Part shown: positions 32,720 through 41,065 of the stretch, piece after piece
How positions within the stretch are numbered: position 1 is the stretch's first letter
Layout of the letters: each line of letters begins with the position of its first letter
Origin: Aerophototrophica crusticola
Lineage (GTDB): Bacteria; Pseudomonadota; Alphaproteobacteria; Azospirillales; Azospirillaceae
Assembly (NCBI GenBank): GCA_001939945.1
Contig: MOEB01000030.1
Coordinates: 1 to 52,441 of the forward strand
Length of the DNA: 52,441 bases
Reading direction: 5' to 3'
Program-made: the position numbers and the translations under genes
Notes under the pieces: generated by a model
Told to the model about the DNA's origin: nothing
The model's input: only the letters and a program-made list of their open reading frames with translations
Databases searched by the model: none

Positions 32720-33733
32720 TCAGGCCGCGACGCGCTCATGGCGGGCCGCCGCCTCGATGCGGGCCAGGTCGCCAACCAGGTCCGCCACCAGCTCCGGTTC
32801 CGCATGGTGCACCATGTGGCCGGTGCCGGGCACCAGCTCCAGCCGGCTGCCGGGGATCATCCGGTGCAGCCAGCGGGGATGGCGGGACAGGTCCACCACC
32901 CCGTCGTCGGTCCCGGCCAGGATGACGGTCGGCATCCGCACCCTCTCCAGCCGGGGCCGCAGGGCGGCGGCGCCCGGCAGCATGGCCACCGTGTCCTGGG
33001 CGGCGGCGCGGATCTGCCAGGGCCGCAGGGCGAGGGAGACGGGGAACCCTTCCCGGAACGCCTTGGGCACCTGCCGCGGGGCGAACAGCCGTTGGATCAG
33101 CTTGGGCGCGATGGCCCGGCCCACCAGGGGCGACAAGGTATAGCGCATCAGGTCGCCGATGCCGGGCACGGCCGGCCCGCCGAAGACGGGGATGTCGGCC
33201 CGCATCTCCGGGTAGTAATAGCCGGACATCAGCAGCAGGCCCGCCACCTCGTCCGGGTGGTCCAGGGCCATGTTCAGGGTGACCAGCGTGCCCCAGGAAT
33301 GGCCCACCAGGATGGGCCGCCGCACGCCCAGCCGCCGCAGCCCCTCCCATAGCACCCGGGCCTGGAGCGCCGCCGTCCAGGGCAGGCCGTGGGGCCGGCT
33401 GCTGTAGCCATAGCCGGGCCGGTCCACCACGATGACCCGGTGGTCCTGGGCCAGAAGGTCCACCACCCCGCTGCTGAGGAAATCCTGCACCATGGAGCCG
33501 TTGCCGTGGACCAGCACCACCGTCCGTGGCCCCTGCCCCCGCTCCACATAATGCAGCCGCGCCAGCCCCGCATCCACGAAGCGGCCCAGCGGCGGGTGGC
33601 GCTTTTCCGCCTGCCGCGCCCTTGCGTGGGTCACGGCCACCCAGGCCCCGGTGGCCAGCGCGCCCAGGGCCAGGGCACCCGCACGGGCGGGGCGGGCATC
33701 CTTACGGCTTGGGGGATGGGTGGGGGGCACCAT
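32720..33733 (-). CDS. Membrane-anchored alpha/beta hydrolase
   Basis: A 337-residue hydrolase. An N-terminal hydrophobic segment (about residues 15-35, GALALGALATGAWVAV) is probably a membrane anchor. The fold motifs are VVLVHGNGSMVQDFLSSGVV, VVDRPGYGYSSRP, the nucleophile elbow ILVGHSWGTLV (Ser) and the catalytic His in VPGTGHMVHHAEPELV. ATG 33733 has GGAG six bases upstream; the longer open frame runs into the terminator of the TonB gene. This type (HGNGSMVQDF...RPGYGYSSRP) is common among epoxide-hydrolase- or lipase-like proteins, but the substrate cannot be given. Confidence 0.87.
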   Translation of the reverse strand: MVPPTHPPSRKDARPARAGALALGALATGAWVAVTHARARQAEKRHPPLGRFVDAGLARLHYVERGQGPRTVVLVHGNGSMVQDFLSSGVVDLLAQDHRVIVVDRPGYGYSSRPHGLPWTAALQARVLWEGLRRLGVRRPILVGHSWGTLVTLNMALDHPDEVAGLLLMSGYYYPEMRADIPVFGGPAVPGIGDLMRYTLSPLVGRAIAPKLIQRLFAPRQVPKAFREGFPVSLALRPWQIRAAAQDTVAMLPGAAALRPRLERVRMPTVILAGTDDGVVDLSRHPRWLHRMIPGSRLELVPGTGHMVHHAEPELVADLVGDLARIEAAARHERVAA

Positions 33734-33825
33734 GGTCGTCTCCGTCCGATTCCTTGACCCAGCGCCAACCTTCGCAGCGCAGCATGGTTCCCCATCCTTA
33801 CCGCGTGGGGGCATGCGCCGACACC

Positions 33826-33865
33826 GAAAAGGAAAGGCGCCCGCACCGGGTGGGGTGCGGGCGCC
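33826..33865 (-). terminator. Rho-independent terminator downstream of the TonB receptor gene
   Basis: A perfect 12-bp stem GGCGCCCGCACC/GGTGCGGGCGCC with a 6-base loop, followed on the minus strand by TTTCCTTTTC. It lies about 115 bases after the TonB-receptor stop. Confidence 0.8.
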
Positions 33866-33890
33866 AGGGTTGGTCCCGGGAACGGGGTTT

Positions 33891-33938
33891 GGTGGCAGCC
33901 GCACAAGGCCTTGTGCAGCTGAAGGCCGGCGCCTGAGG
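33891..33938 (+). repeat. Family A repeat, divergent copy A6
   Basis: It has the family order GGTGGCAGCC, a central 16-bp palindrome GCACAAGGCCTTGTGC (33901-33916), AGCTGAAGGCC and the terminal GGCGCCTGAGG. The central palindrome differs entirely from the other copies, and hairpins 1 and 3 are reduced. It lies between the TonB-receptor stop and its terminator. Confidence 0.6.
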
Positions 33939-33979
33939 GGGCCGTCGGTCGGTCACGACCAACGGCCACGCGGATCAGC

Positions 33980-36900
33980 TCACCACTTGAGGCTGGCGCG
34001 CAGGTAGTAGTTGCGGCCCACGGCGCTGGCCGGGCGGTTCAGCTCGTTCACGAACGGCTCCTCATCCGTCAGGTTGTTGACGCCCGCGGTCAGGCGGAGC
34101 TGCTCCGTCACCTCATAGCCCACCGACGCGTCATGCACCCAGGTGGCCGGGGCGAAGGCAGGCACGAAGCCGCCGGCCGTCTCCACCTCCACGCCCGGCA
34201 GGGCCTGGCGGGACTGCCAGAAGCCGAACCAGGACACCGTCAGCCCATCCAGGGTCCAGCTCACGCTGGGGTTCAGGCTCCACTTGGGGTTGAACCGCTC
34301 GCCCAGGGCGCTGTTGGGGATCGTGTTGTTGTTGGGGGTCTGGAACGACCGGTTCTTCTGGTACCAGGTGCCGGTCAGGCCCAGGTCCAGCTCACCCGCC
34401 CCGCTGATGCCTGCGTCCTCCAGGTCCAGGTTGTAGGCAAGGTCGATGTCAACGCCCGCCGCCTCGAACCGGGCGAAGTTGATGACCGTCTGGTTCAGGC
34501 CGTTGACCGTGAACTGGGTGGGCCCGGCGGCACGGTTGCGGCTGATCTGGCCGCAGAACGGGTTGTCCAGGCTGGGCGCGTCATAGCAGGCGTTCAGGAT
34601 GGTCTGCGCCGTGAGGGGGGAGACGGCATCCTTGATCTTGATGTTCCAGTAATCCACCGCCAGGGAGAAGCCGGGCAGGAAGCCCGGCGTCAGCACGCCG
34701 CCGACCGTGTAGCTGGTGGAGGTTTCCTCCTTCAGGCCGGTGTTGCCGCCGGTGGTGCCGTTGATGCGGGCCGTGCGGTTGTCGACATAGGTGCCGGGGA
34801 TGCCGTCGGCCGCGCAGTTGGCGGTTCGGTTGGCCGGGGCCGGCCCACGGTTGCGCTGGGCCGCGTCGCAGGGGTCCACCACGTCGAACAGGGCGGAGGA
34901 GCGGGGCTGGAACAGCTCGAAGATGTTCGGCGCGCGCACGGTGCGGGAATAGCCGCCGCGGGCCCGGATGTCCCGGATGGGGGCATAGACGCCGCCCACC
35001 TTCCAGGTGTTGATGCCGCCCACGGTGCTGTAGTCGCCATACCGGTAGGCGCCGTCCACCGACAGCAGGTGCACGCCGGGCAGGTCAGCCAGCAGCGGGG
35101 CGTTCACCTCGACGAAGCCTTCGGTCACGTCGAAGTCGCCCTTCACCGGCTGCTGCCCGCCGCGGTCGGTGAAGCCCAGCCGCTCGAAGTCGGTGACCTG
35201 GAAGTCGCTCTCCTCCTTGCGGTACTCGAAGCCGGCCGCGAAGCCCAGCGGGCCGCCCGGCAGCTCGAAATAGCCCTCGCTGCTGCCCGTCAGCACGCCG
35301 CTGAAGACGTTCTGGGTGATCTTGGAGGTGCGCTCGTTGTCGATGGTGACGAAGTCCTGCGCCTCCTGGCTGGGGGCGCCCAGGCCGAACAGGTTCAGCG
35401 GCCGGCAGGTCCCGTCCGCCGGGTTGAAGGTGTTGAAGGCCGTCACCGCCGGCGAGGTGTCGGAGTTCAGCGGCAGCGCGTTGGGGTTCAGGCTGGACCG
35501 GCAGACGATCTGGCCGTTCGGCGCCCGCACCGCGTCGATGGCGGCGAAGAAGCGGTCGTTCAGCCGGTTCGGGCGGATGTCCTCGCTGTCCGTGCGGCCC
35601 CAGTTGTAGGACAGCTCATAGGTCCAGCCATTGTCGAACTCACCCTCGAAGCCGCCCACCACGCGGTAGGTCTCGCGCTCGCTGGTCACCACAGGGCTGA
35701 CCACGTCGGTGTGGTCGCGGGTGATGATGAAGCGGTAGGTGCTGGCCGACAGGGCCGGGTTGGCGGCGATCTGCGCGTCGGCGATGGCCTTCAGGGCGGC
35801 CGGGACGAAGGGGTTGTCGTAGCGGATGGGGATGGCGTCGTCGAAGGTGCGCACGCTCTCCACCAGCCGCGCCTTGTTGCGGACGACCTTCGCCTCCACG
35901 AACGGCTTGAAGTAGGGGCTGACCTCGTAGTTCAGGTTCAGGTCGGCGGTCTGGGTCTGGATGTTGGGGACGATGGTCGCCCGGTCCAAATTGTCGGGCG
36001 TGCCGTCGCCGCCGGACTGGTCGTTGTTGGCGAAGGCGGTGCCGTCGCGGAAGGGGCGGAGCTGGCCGGTGGCCGGGTCGATCACCAGGCAGCCGAAGCC
36101 GCGGCGGCCGGGGAAGTTCTGGACGCAGTCGCGGACGCCGTTGTTGTCCAGGTCGATGTTCGGGGCGTTGGCGCTGGTGCCGCTGACGGGGAACCGGCCG
36201 CCGGTGGGGGCGAAGCCGATGATGCCGTAGATGCTGGACAGGGCGAAGCGCGGGTCGTTGATGAAGCGCCGCGGCACCGCCGTCTGGGCGCGGCTGACCA
36301 GGGCCGGGGTGAGCGCGGCCTGCTGGGCTCCGGTCAGGCTCAGGATGCGGGCGCCGGCGGTCACGCCGGCGGCGCGGAGGGCCGGGGTCAGGTCCGCATC
36401 CTGAACGAACAGGTCGGGGTTCTGGACATCGTCATCGATGCCGTTCCCCCTGGAGAAGGACCGGTCACCGAACCGCAGCTCCTTCTGGTCGAAGGCGGAG
36501 ACGCTGATGACCGCGTTGCCCTTGCCGTTGTCGAAGTTGCGCCCCACCGTGGCGGAGACGGAGAAGCGGTCCGCGTCCCCCTCCTCCGACAGGCCGTACT
36601 GGGCGCGGACCTCCTGGCCCTCGAAATCCTTCTTCAGGACGAAGTTGACCACGCCGGTCACCGCGTCGGAGCCATAGACGGCCGAGGCGCCACCCGTCAG
36701 CACGTCCACCCGCTCGATCAGGGCCGACGGGATGGTGCTGAGGTCGACGGAGGCCTCGCCCGCCACGCCGGAGACATGCCGGCGGCCGTTCACCAGCACC
36801 AGCGTGCGGTTGGCGCCCAGGCCACGCAGGTTCGCCGTCACCAGGCCGTTCGTCGTCTCCGCCACGCTGCGGGTATTCTGCAGGGCGGGCACGCGGGCCA

Positions 36901-37138
36901 GGGCATCGGAGATGGCGGTGATGCCGCGCTGTTCCAGCACCTCCTCGCCGATGGCGGTGACGGGCACCGGGCTCTGCTCCGCCGGCCGCGCGATGCGCGA
37001 GCCGGTGACGATGATCTCCTCCAGCTCCTCCGTGGCCGCGGGGGCTCCTTGGGCGTGGGCGGGCAGGATGGCGGCGGTGGCCGCCAGGATGGACAGGCTG
37101 GCGCCGAGCAGAAGGCGCTGTTGCAGGCTCCCAGACAT
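33980..37138 (-). CDS. TonB-dependent outer-membrane receptor
   Basis: A 1052-residue receptor. Residues 1-30 are a signal peptide ending AHAQ. The TonB box region is ELEEIIVTGSRIARPAEQSP. The plug domain carries LVTANLRGLGANRTLVLVNG and GGASAVYGSDAVTGVVNFVL, both typical. The barrel has large extracellular loops and ends in an aromatic residue (YYLRASLKW). This long class is the one that brings in oligosaccharides or peptides in alphaproteobacteria rather than the shorter siderophore type. ATG 37138 has GGGAAG six bases upstream. It follows the cyanophycinase gene by 89 bases on the same strand, and a terminator lies downstream. Ligand inferred from neighbours: peptide or cyanophycin-derived material. 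Confidence 0.94.
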   Translation of the reverse strand: MSGSLQQRLLLGASLSILAATAAILPAHAQGAPAATEELEEIIVTGSRIARPAEQSPVPVTAIGEEVLEQRGITAISDALARVPALQNTRSVAETTNGLVTANLRGLGANRTLVLVNGRRHVSGVAGEASVDLSTIPSALIERVDVLTGGASAVYGSDAVTGVVNFVLKKDFEGQEVRAQYGLSEEGDADRFSVSATVGRNFDNGKGNAVISVSAFDQKELRFGDRSFSRGNGIDDDVQNPDLFVQDADLTPALRAAGVTAGARILSLTGAQQAALTPALVSRAQTAVPRRFINDPRFALSSIYGIIGFAPTGGRFPVSGTSANAPNIDLDNNGVRDCVQNFPGRRGFGCLVIDPATGQLRPFRDGTAFANNDQSGGDGTPDNLDRATIVPNIQTQTADLNLNYEVSPYFKPFVEAKVVRNKARLVESVRTFDDAIPIRYDNPFVPAALKAIADAQIAANPALSASTYRFIITRDHTDVVSPVVTSERETYRVVGGFEGEFDNGWTYELSYNWGRTDSEDIRPNRLNDRFFAAIDAVRAPNGQIVCRSSLNPNALPLNSDTSPAVTAFNTFNPADGTCRPLNLFGLGAPSQEAQDFVTIDNERTSKITQNVFSGVLTGSSEGYFELPGGPLGFAAGFEYRKEESDFQVTDFERLGFTDRGGQQPVKGDFDVTEGFVEVNAPLLADLPGVHLLSVDGAYRYGDYSTVGGINTWKVGGVYAPIRDIRARGGYSRTVRAPNIFELFQPRSSALFDVVDPCDAAQRNRGPAPANRTANCAADGIPGTYVDNRTARINGTTGGNTGLKEETSTSYTVGGVLTPGFLPGFSLAVDYWNIKIKDAVSPLTAQTILNACYDAPSLDNPFCGQISRNRAAGPTQFTVNGLNQTVINFARFEAAGVDIDLAYNLDLEDAGISGAGELDLGLTGTWYQKNRSFQTPNNNTIPNSALGERFNPKWSLNPSVSWTLDGLTVSWFGFWQSRQALPGVEVETAGGFVPAFAPATWVHDASVGYEVTEQLRLTAGVNNLTDEEPFVNELNRPASAVGRNYYLRASLKW

Positions 37139-37227
37139 CAATGGCTTCCCTGTTCTGTTGTTCTGTCGCGTGTTCTTGGCAACGAAGGCGTGCGTTTACG
37201 ACTGTTCTTGCTCTTGGCCCGCCCCGG

Positions 37228-38439
37228 TCAGGGAGCAAGCGGTGTGTAGAGGGGACGGGCCATGGCGACCGGACGGATGTCCAGCCGCAGCCCGGTCACG
37301 GTGTAGCCCGTAGCCCCGCCGCCGCTGGCGTACCAGCCACGGCTTTCGGGCGTGCGGGTCAGGGTGAACTCGAAGCCAGGTTGGGTCGGGCCCTCCCCCG
37401 GCTCGGCGAAGGCGATGCCGCGGGCGAGGCCGGACCTGCTGTCCGCCACCTTGCCCATCAGGTCCGACAGCACGCCGGGACCCAGCATGTCCGCGGTCCA
37501 GAAGGGCTTCGTGCTGTCCAGGTAGGGCTTGGCCGGGTCGATCGGGCCCTTGGCCCGAACCTCCGCCGGGGTGACGGCACCCGTCTCCAGGTCGAAGCGG
37601 TCGCCGCCGCTGGCGAGGGCGACGGTGACCCCCTCGGCCCGGAAGGGCACGCCGGCGCCGACCTTGGCCGTTGCCATGTCCACCAGCAGCACGGCCCGGC
37701 CCACCACCTCCGCCGTGCGGCCCGCGGTGACGACGATGGCCGTGTCCTCCTCCACGCCGACGCCGCGGCGGTAGCCCAGGTCGCGCAGGGCCACCACCAT
37801 GCGGCCGATCCGGCCGCGGGCCAGGAAGTGCTGGTCCACGAACCAGCCGTCGCCGATGAAGCCCAGGCCGGTGTCCGTCTCCCGCCCCGCCTCAAGCCCC
37901 TTGGACAGGGCGTCCAGGGGCTCCGGCCCTTCCTTGAACATCCTGGCCGACATGATCGCGGCCCCGGCGCTGGACCCGCCCACCACGGCGCCGGCGGCAT
38001 GGGCCTCCCGGATGGCGGCCAGCAGGGGCGTTGGGCTGTCGTCGGGCTTCAGCAGCGCGTCGGTGATGCGGGCCTGGTCGCCGCCGACGAACCAGATCCC
38101 CTTGGCGGCCCGGGCCTTGGCGACCCAGGCGGGGTCCGTGGCGGCGCCGGTGGCGTCCGCCTTGCCGTCCTTGGCCCAGAGCGGCACCACCTCCGCCCTC
38201 AGCCCCAGGCTGGCCAGATGCTCCACATGCCGCTTGCCCGTGGCCTCCGGCGTCCCGCTGGCCGTGGGGATGATGAGCACCGGCGCCCCCGCCCCGCCCG
38301 CCAGCTCGGCGAAGCGCTTCCAGCCGGGGTTGGCGAAGCTGAACTCCCCGCCCGCGATGACCAGCGGGCCCTTCGGGCCGGCGGCGAGGGCGGGGAGGCT
38401 GACAACGAAGACGGCGAAGATGACGGCCGCGACCCTCAC
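37228..38439 (-). CDS. Exported cyanophycinase-like serine peptidase (S51 family)
   Basis: About 403 residues. From GTG 38439 the product begins MRVAAVIFAVFVVSLPALAA, a clean signal peptide, so the enzyme is probably periplasmic or secreted. The S51 motifs are present: VLIIPTASGTPEATGKRHVE, GIWFVGGDQARITDAL and the nucleophile motif VVGGSSAGAAIMSARMF. Cyanophycinases cut the Asp-Arg polymer cyanophycin to beta-Asp-Arg dipeptides; distant members are dipeptidases. The region upstream of GTG is family B repeat B3, which encodes the SPAKAGVH peptide in the open frame and supplies GGGGGAAG just before the GTG. It sits between oligopeptide-binding and TonB-receptor genes. Confidence 0.88.
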   Translation of the reverse strand: MRVAAVIFAVFVVSLPALAAGPKGPLVIAGGEFSFANPGWKRFAELAGGAGAPVLIIPTASGTPEATGKRHVEHLASLGLRAEVVPLWAKDGKADATGAATDPAWVAKARAAKGIWFVGGDQARITDALLKPDDSPTPLLAAIREAHAAGAVVGGSSAGAAIMSARMFKEGPEPLDALSKGLEAGRETDTGLGFIGDGWFVDQHFLARGRIGRMVVALRDLGYRRGVGVEEDTAIVVTAGRTAEVVGRAVLLVDMATAKVGAGVPFRAEGVTVALASGGDRFDLETGAVTPAEVRAKGPIDPAKPYLDSTKPFWTADMLGPGVLSDLMGKVADSRSGLARGIAFAEPGEGPTQPGFEFTLTRTPESRGWYASGGGATGYTVTGLRLDIRPVAMARPLYTPLAP

Positions 38440-38535
38440 CGCTTCCCCCGCGAAGGCAGGGGTCCACAGTTTTTGGCCCCGGTTCCGCGGCGCCGTCGCA
38501 AAGGAACCGTGGACCCCCGCCTTCGCGGGGGAAGC
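38440..38535. repeat. Family B (SPAKAGVH) palindromic repeat, copy B3
   Basis: GCTTCCCCCGCGAAGGCAGG opens and CCCCCGCCTTCGCGGGGGAA closes the element, both arms self- and mutually complementary. It ends exactly at the probable GTG start of the cyanophycinase gene, to which it gives a purine-rich Shine-Dalgarno. Confidence 0.9.
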
Positions 38536-38583
38536 AAGATTGCGCCCAAACACCGTGGGGAGAAGCTCAGCGATGCCCATCAC

Positions 38584-40224
38584 TCACTCCCCCACCCACA
38601 GCCCGCGCAGGGGCGTCATCTGCGTGGGGCTGTCCTGCCAGCCCTTGACCCGGTCGGCCACCAGCACCCGCCCGCCGCCGAACAGCACGGGGATCACCGC
38701 CGCCTCGTCCAGCAGCAGCCTCTCCGCCGCCCGCAGCTTCTCGTGGTATTGGGCCCGGTCGGCGGTGGCCATGGCGGCGCCCAGGGCCGCGTCATAGGCC
38801 GGGTTGTCGTAGCCGCCGTTGTTCTGCGCCTCGCTGGACAGCATGATGTCCAGGAAGCGGACCGGCAAATTGTCCACCCAGCTGTCATAGACCAGCCCGC
38901 CGAAGCTGCGGTCCCGCAGCCGGTCCCAGACCACCCGGGCCTCCTGGTTCACCAGGGTGACCTTCACGCCCAGGGTCTTCTGCCACATGGCCGCCACGGC
39001 GACGGAGACCTGCTTGCGGATCTCGTCCGTGGCGTACAGCAGCTCCACCTCCAGCGACTTGCCGCCGGGGCCGAAGTCCGCCTGGGCCAGCAGCGCCTTG
39101 GCCTGGGCGTCCCGCTGGGCTTGCGTCCACCCCGCCCAGCCGGGCCGGGCCGGCTGGTAGCCGCCGGTGCCGGGCGGCACCATGGAGTAAGCCGGGCTGT
39201 CCACCCCGCGGGAGACCTTGGCCGCCAGGATGTCCCGGTCCAGGGCCATGGACAGGGCCTGGCGCAGGGCGGCGTTGGACTTCCAGGGTTCCTTGCTGAA
39301 GTTGGGCGTCAGATAGAAGGTGCGCTGGGTCGGCGCGATGCGCAGGGCGGGGCCCAAATTCTCCCGCATCCACTGCACCTGGGTGATGGGGGAGGTGTAG
39401 GAGATGTCCAGCTCCCCCCCGCGGAAGCGCTTCAGGGCCGTGGCCGCGTCCTCCGTCTGGTAGAACACCAGCGCGTCCAGCCGCACCGACCCCGCCGCCC
39501 GCCACTGCGGGTTCCGGGTCAGCTTCACGTGGCTCTGCGGCACGTTCTCCGCCAGCAGGAAGGGGCCGTTGCCCACCAGGTTGCCCGCCCTGGCGAAGCC
39601 GTCGCCATGCTTGGCCAGGGACGCCCGGTTGACGGGGTAGCAAGACCGGTCCGCCAGTTGGATCAGCAGGTCCGGGCTGGGCCGGTTCAGCCGGATCTCC
39701 AGCGTGCGGTCGGCCACGGCGCGCACGCCCAGCTCCGCCGGCTTCTTCTTGCCCGTCGCCACCTCTTCCGCGTTCAGGATGGCGTAGAGGTCGCGGGGGT
39801 CGGCGGCGCGGGTGGCCGGGTCCAGGGCCCGGCGCAGGCCGTGGGCGAAATCCTCCGCCACCACCGGCGTGCCGTCCGACCACTTGCCGTCGGCGCGCAG
39901 GGTGAAGGTCCAGGTCAGCCCATCGGCGCTGGTGGCCCAGGACTCCGCCGCCGCGGGCCCAACCTCCCCCGACGCGTCCAGGGCGACCAGCCCCTCGAAC
40001 AGCTCCTGGATGATGCGGGCGTCGGGGATGCCGATGGCGCGGTGGGGGTCGAGCGTCTCCGACGGCGGGCCGTTGCCGATGCGCAGCACCCGCTCCGCCG
40101 CCGCCGGGAAGGACAGGGCCCCCGCCAGCAGTGCCGCCGCGGCCGCCAACGAAACGCCGCGACAGGACAGGCCCGGGCGCGCGTGGAAGGGGGGGCGACC
40201 TGCGCTGGGGAGAAGCTGACTCAT
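38584..40224 (-). CDS. Periplasmic oligopeptide-binding protein (OppA/MppA-type)
   Basis: A 546-residue extracellular solute-binding protein, family 5. The signal peptide covers about residues 20-43 (GVSLAAAAALLAGALSFPAA). The family signature region reads VLRIGNGPPSETLDPHRAIG, followed by WTFTLRADGKWSDGTPVVAE and YPVNRASLAKHGDGF. The late motif ALRQALSMALDRDILAAKVS is characteristic of peptide binders. No permease or ATPase genes are adjacent, so it must use a transporter encoded elsewhere. The gene lies upstream of cyanophycinase on the same strand with only repeat B3 between, and it is preceded by the Lrp gene. A peptide-uptake role is well supported by family; the exact peptide is not. 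Confidence 0.93.
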   Translation of the reverse strand: MSQLLPSAGRPPFHARPGLSCRGVSLAAAAALLAGALSFPAAAERVLRIGNGPPSETLDPHRAIGIPDARIIQELFEGLVALDASGEVGPAAAESWATSADGLTWTFTLRADGKWSDGTPVVAEDFAHGLRRALDPATRAADPRDLYAILNAEEVATGKKKPAELGVRAVADRTLEIRLNRPSPDLLIQLADRSCYPVNRASLAKHGDGFARAGNLVGNGPFLLAENVPQSHVKLTRNPQWRAAGSVRLDALVFYQTEDAATALKRFRGGELDISYTSPITQVQWMRENLGPALRIAPTQRTFYLTPNFSKEPWKSNAALRQALSMALDRDILAAKVSRGVDSPAYSMVPPGTGGYQPARPGWAGWTQAQRDAQAKALLAQADFGPGGKSLEVELLYATDEIRKQVSVAVAAMWQKTLGVKVTLVNQEARVVWDRLRDRSFGGLVYDSWVDNLPVRFLDIMLSSEAQNNGGYDNPAYDAALGAAMATADRAQYHEKLRAAERLLLDEAAVIPVLFGGGRVLVADRVKGWQDSPTQMTPLRGLWVGE

Positions 40225-40394
40225 GAAATTACCCGATCCGGTCCCATGGGCGACTTAATCCGCCGCCAGAGTAGGCCTGGACGCACAGATGTTGCGCCGG
40301 ACTTGCAAGGCCGGAATCGGTGATTCTTCAGGGTGACTCGCGGCCGATCGGAGATTCTTCGCCGCCCATCCGGCAACCTGCCGTGGCGGGCTGG

Positions 40395-40889
40395 TCATCC
40401 CTCCAGCTCGGCGATGCCCGCCAGGGGCACCCCGGCGAAGCGCTTCGCCAGCTTCATGACGACGGTGCTCTTGATCTGCAGGATGCCGATGTCCTTGGCC
40501 AGCAGGGCCTCCGTCACCACGCGGTAGGCCTCCATGTCGCGGGTGACCACCTTGATCAGATAGTCGCACTGGCCCGCCACCTGGTACGCCTCCACCACCT
40601 CCGGCACGGTGGCCACGGCCTTCTCGAAGGCGTCGAAGTCGGTGGGGCGATGGTTGGCCATGGTCACCTCCGCGAAGGTGACCAGGCTGGGCCCGATGGC
40701 CTGGAGCCGCAGCTCCGTCAGGTAGCGCTGGATGACGCCCGCCGCCTCCAGCCGCCGCAGCCGGCTGTGGCAGCCGCTGGCGGACATGGCGACCCGCTCC
40801 GCCAGCGCCTGGATGGGCTGCCGCCCGTCAAGCTGGAGCGCCTCCAGGATCTTCAGATCCAGCCGGTCGATCCGCGCCTTGCCCTTCAT
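40395..40889 (-). CDS. Lrp/AsnC-family transcriptional regulator
   Basis: A 164-residue regulator. The N-terminal winged helix-turn-helix is LDLKILEALQLDGRQPIQAL, then AERVAMSASGCHSRLRRLEA, then AGVIQRYLTELR. The C-terminal RAM/AsnC domain has VPEVVEAYQVAGQCDYLIKV and IGILQIKSTVVMKLAKR. Length is typical. ATG 40889 is favoured over GTG 40913. It is transcribed in the same direction as the peptide-binding, cyanophycinase and TonB genes, 170 bases upstream of the first of these. Lrp proteins sense amino acids, so it is a reasonable candidate regulator of that locus. Confidence 0.92.
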   Translation of the reverse strand: MKGKARIDRLDLKILEALQLDGRQPIQALAERVAMSASGCHSRLRRLEAAGVIQRYLTELRLQAIGPSLVTFAEVTMANHRPTDFDAFEKAVATVPEVVEAYQVAGQCDYLIKVVTRDMEAYRVVTEALLAKDIGILQIKSTVVMKLAKRFAGVPLAGIAELEG

Positions 40890-41065
40890 CACCCGTCCCT
40901 GACTCACCTTCACGTGGAGCTGGGACGATAGGGCCTAGACCGAAAGCGGTAAACGCGCACGCGCAGGCCCAGGGCCATCCGGAAGCCGGGCGTGGCTTCC
41001 GGGCAACCATTTCGGTCCTGCAATTTTCGGCAGGGATGAAGGATTTAGCCCCGCTTGGGGTCCCC

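Noticed and set aside
34133-37249. A 1038-codon plus-strand frame over the TonB receptor
   Set aside because: Antisense shadow; the minus-strand receptor is complete, with signal peptide, plug and terminal aromatic residue.
37141-40323. A 1060-codon plus-strand frame over cyanophycinase and OppA
   Set aside because: Antisense shadow without recognisable motifs.
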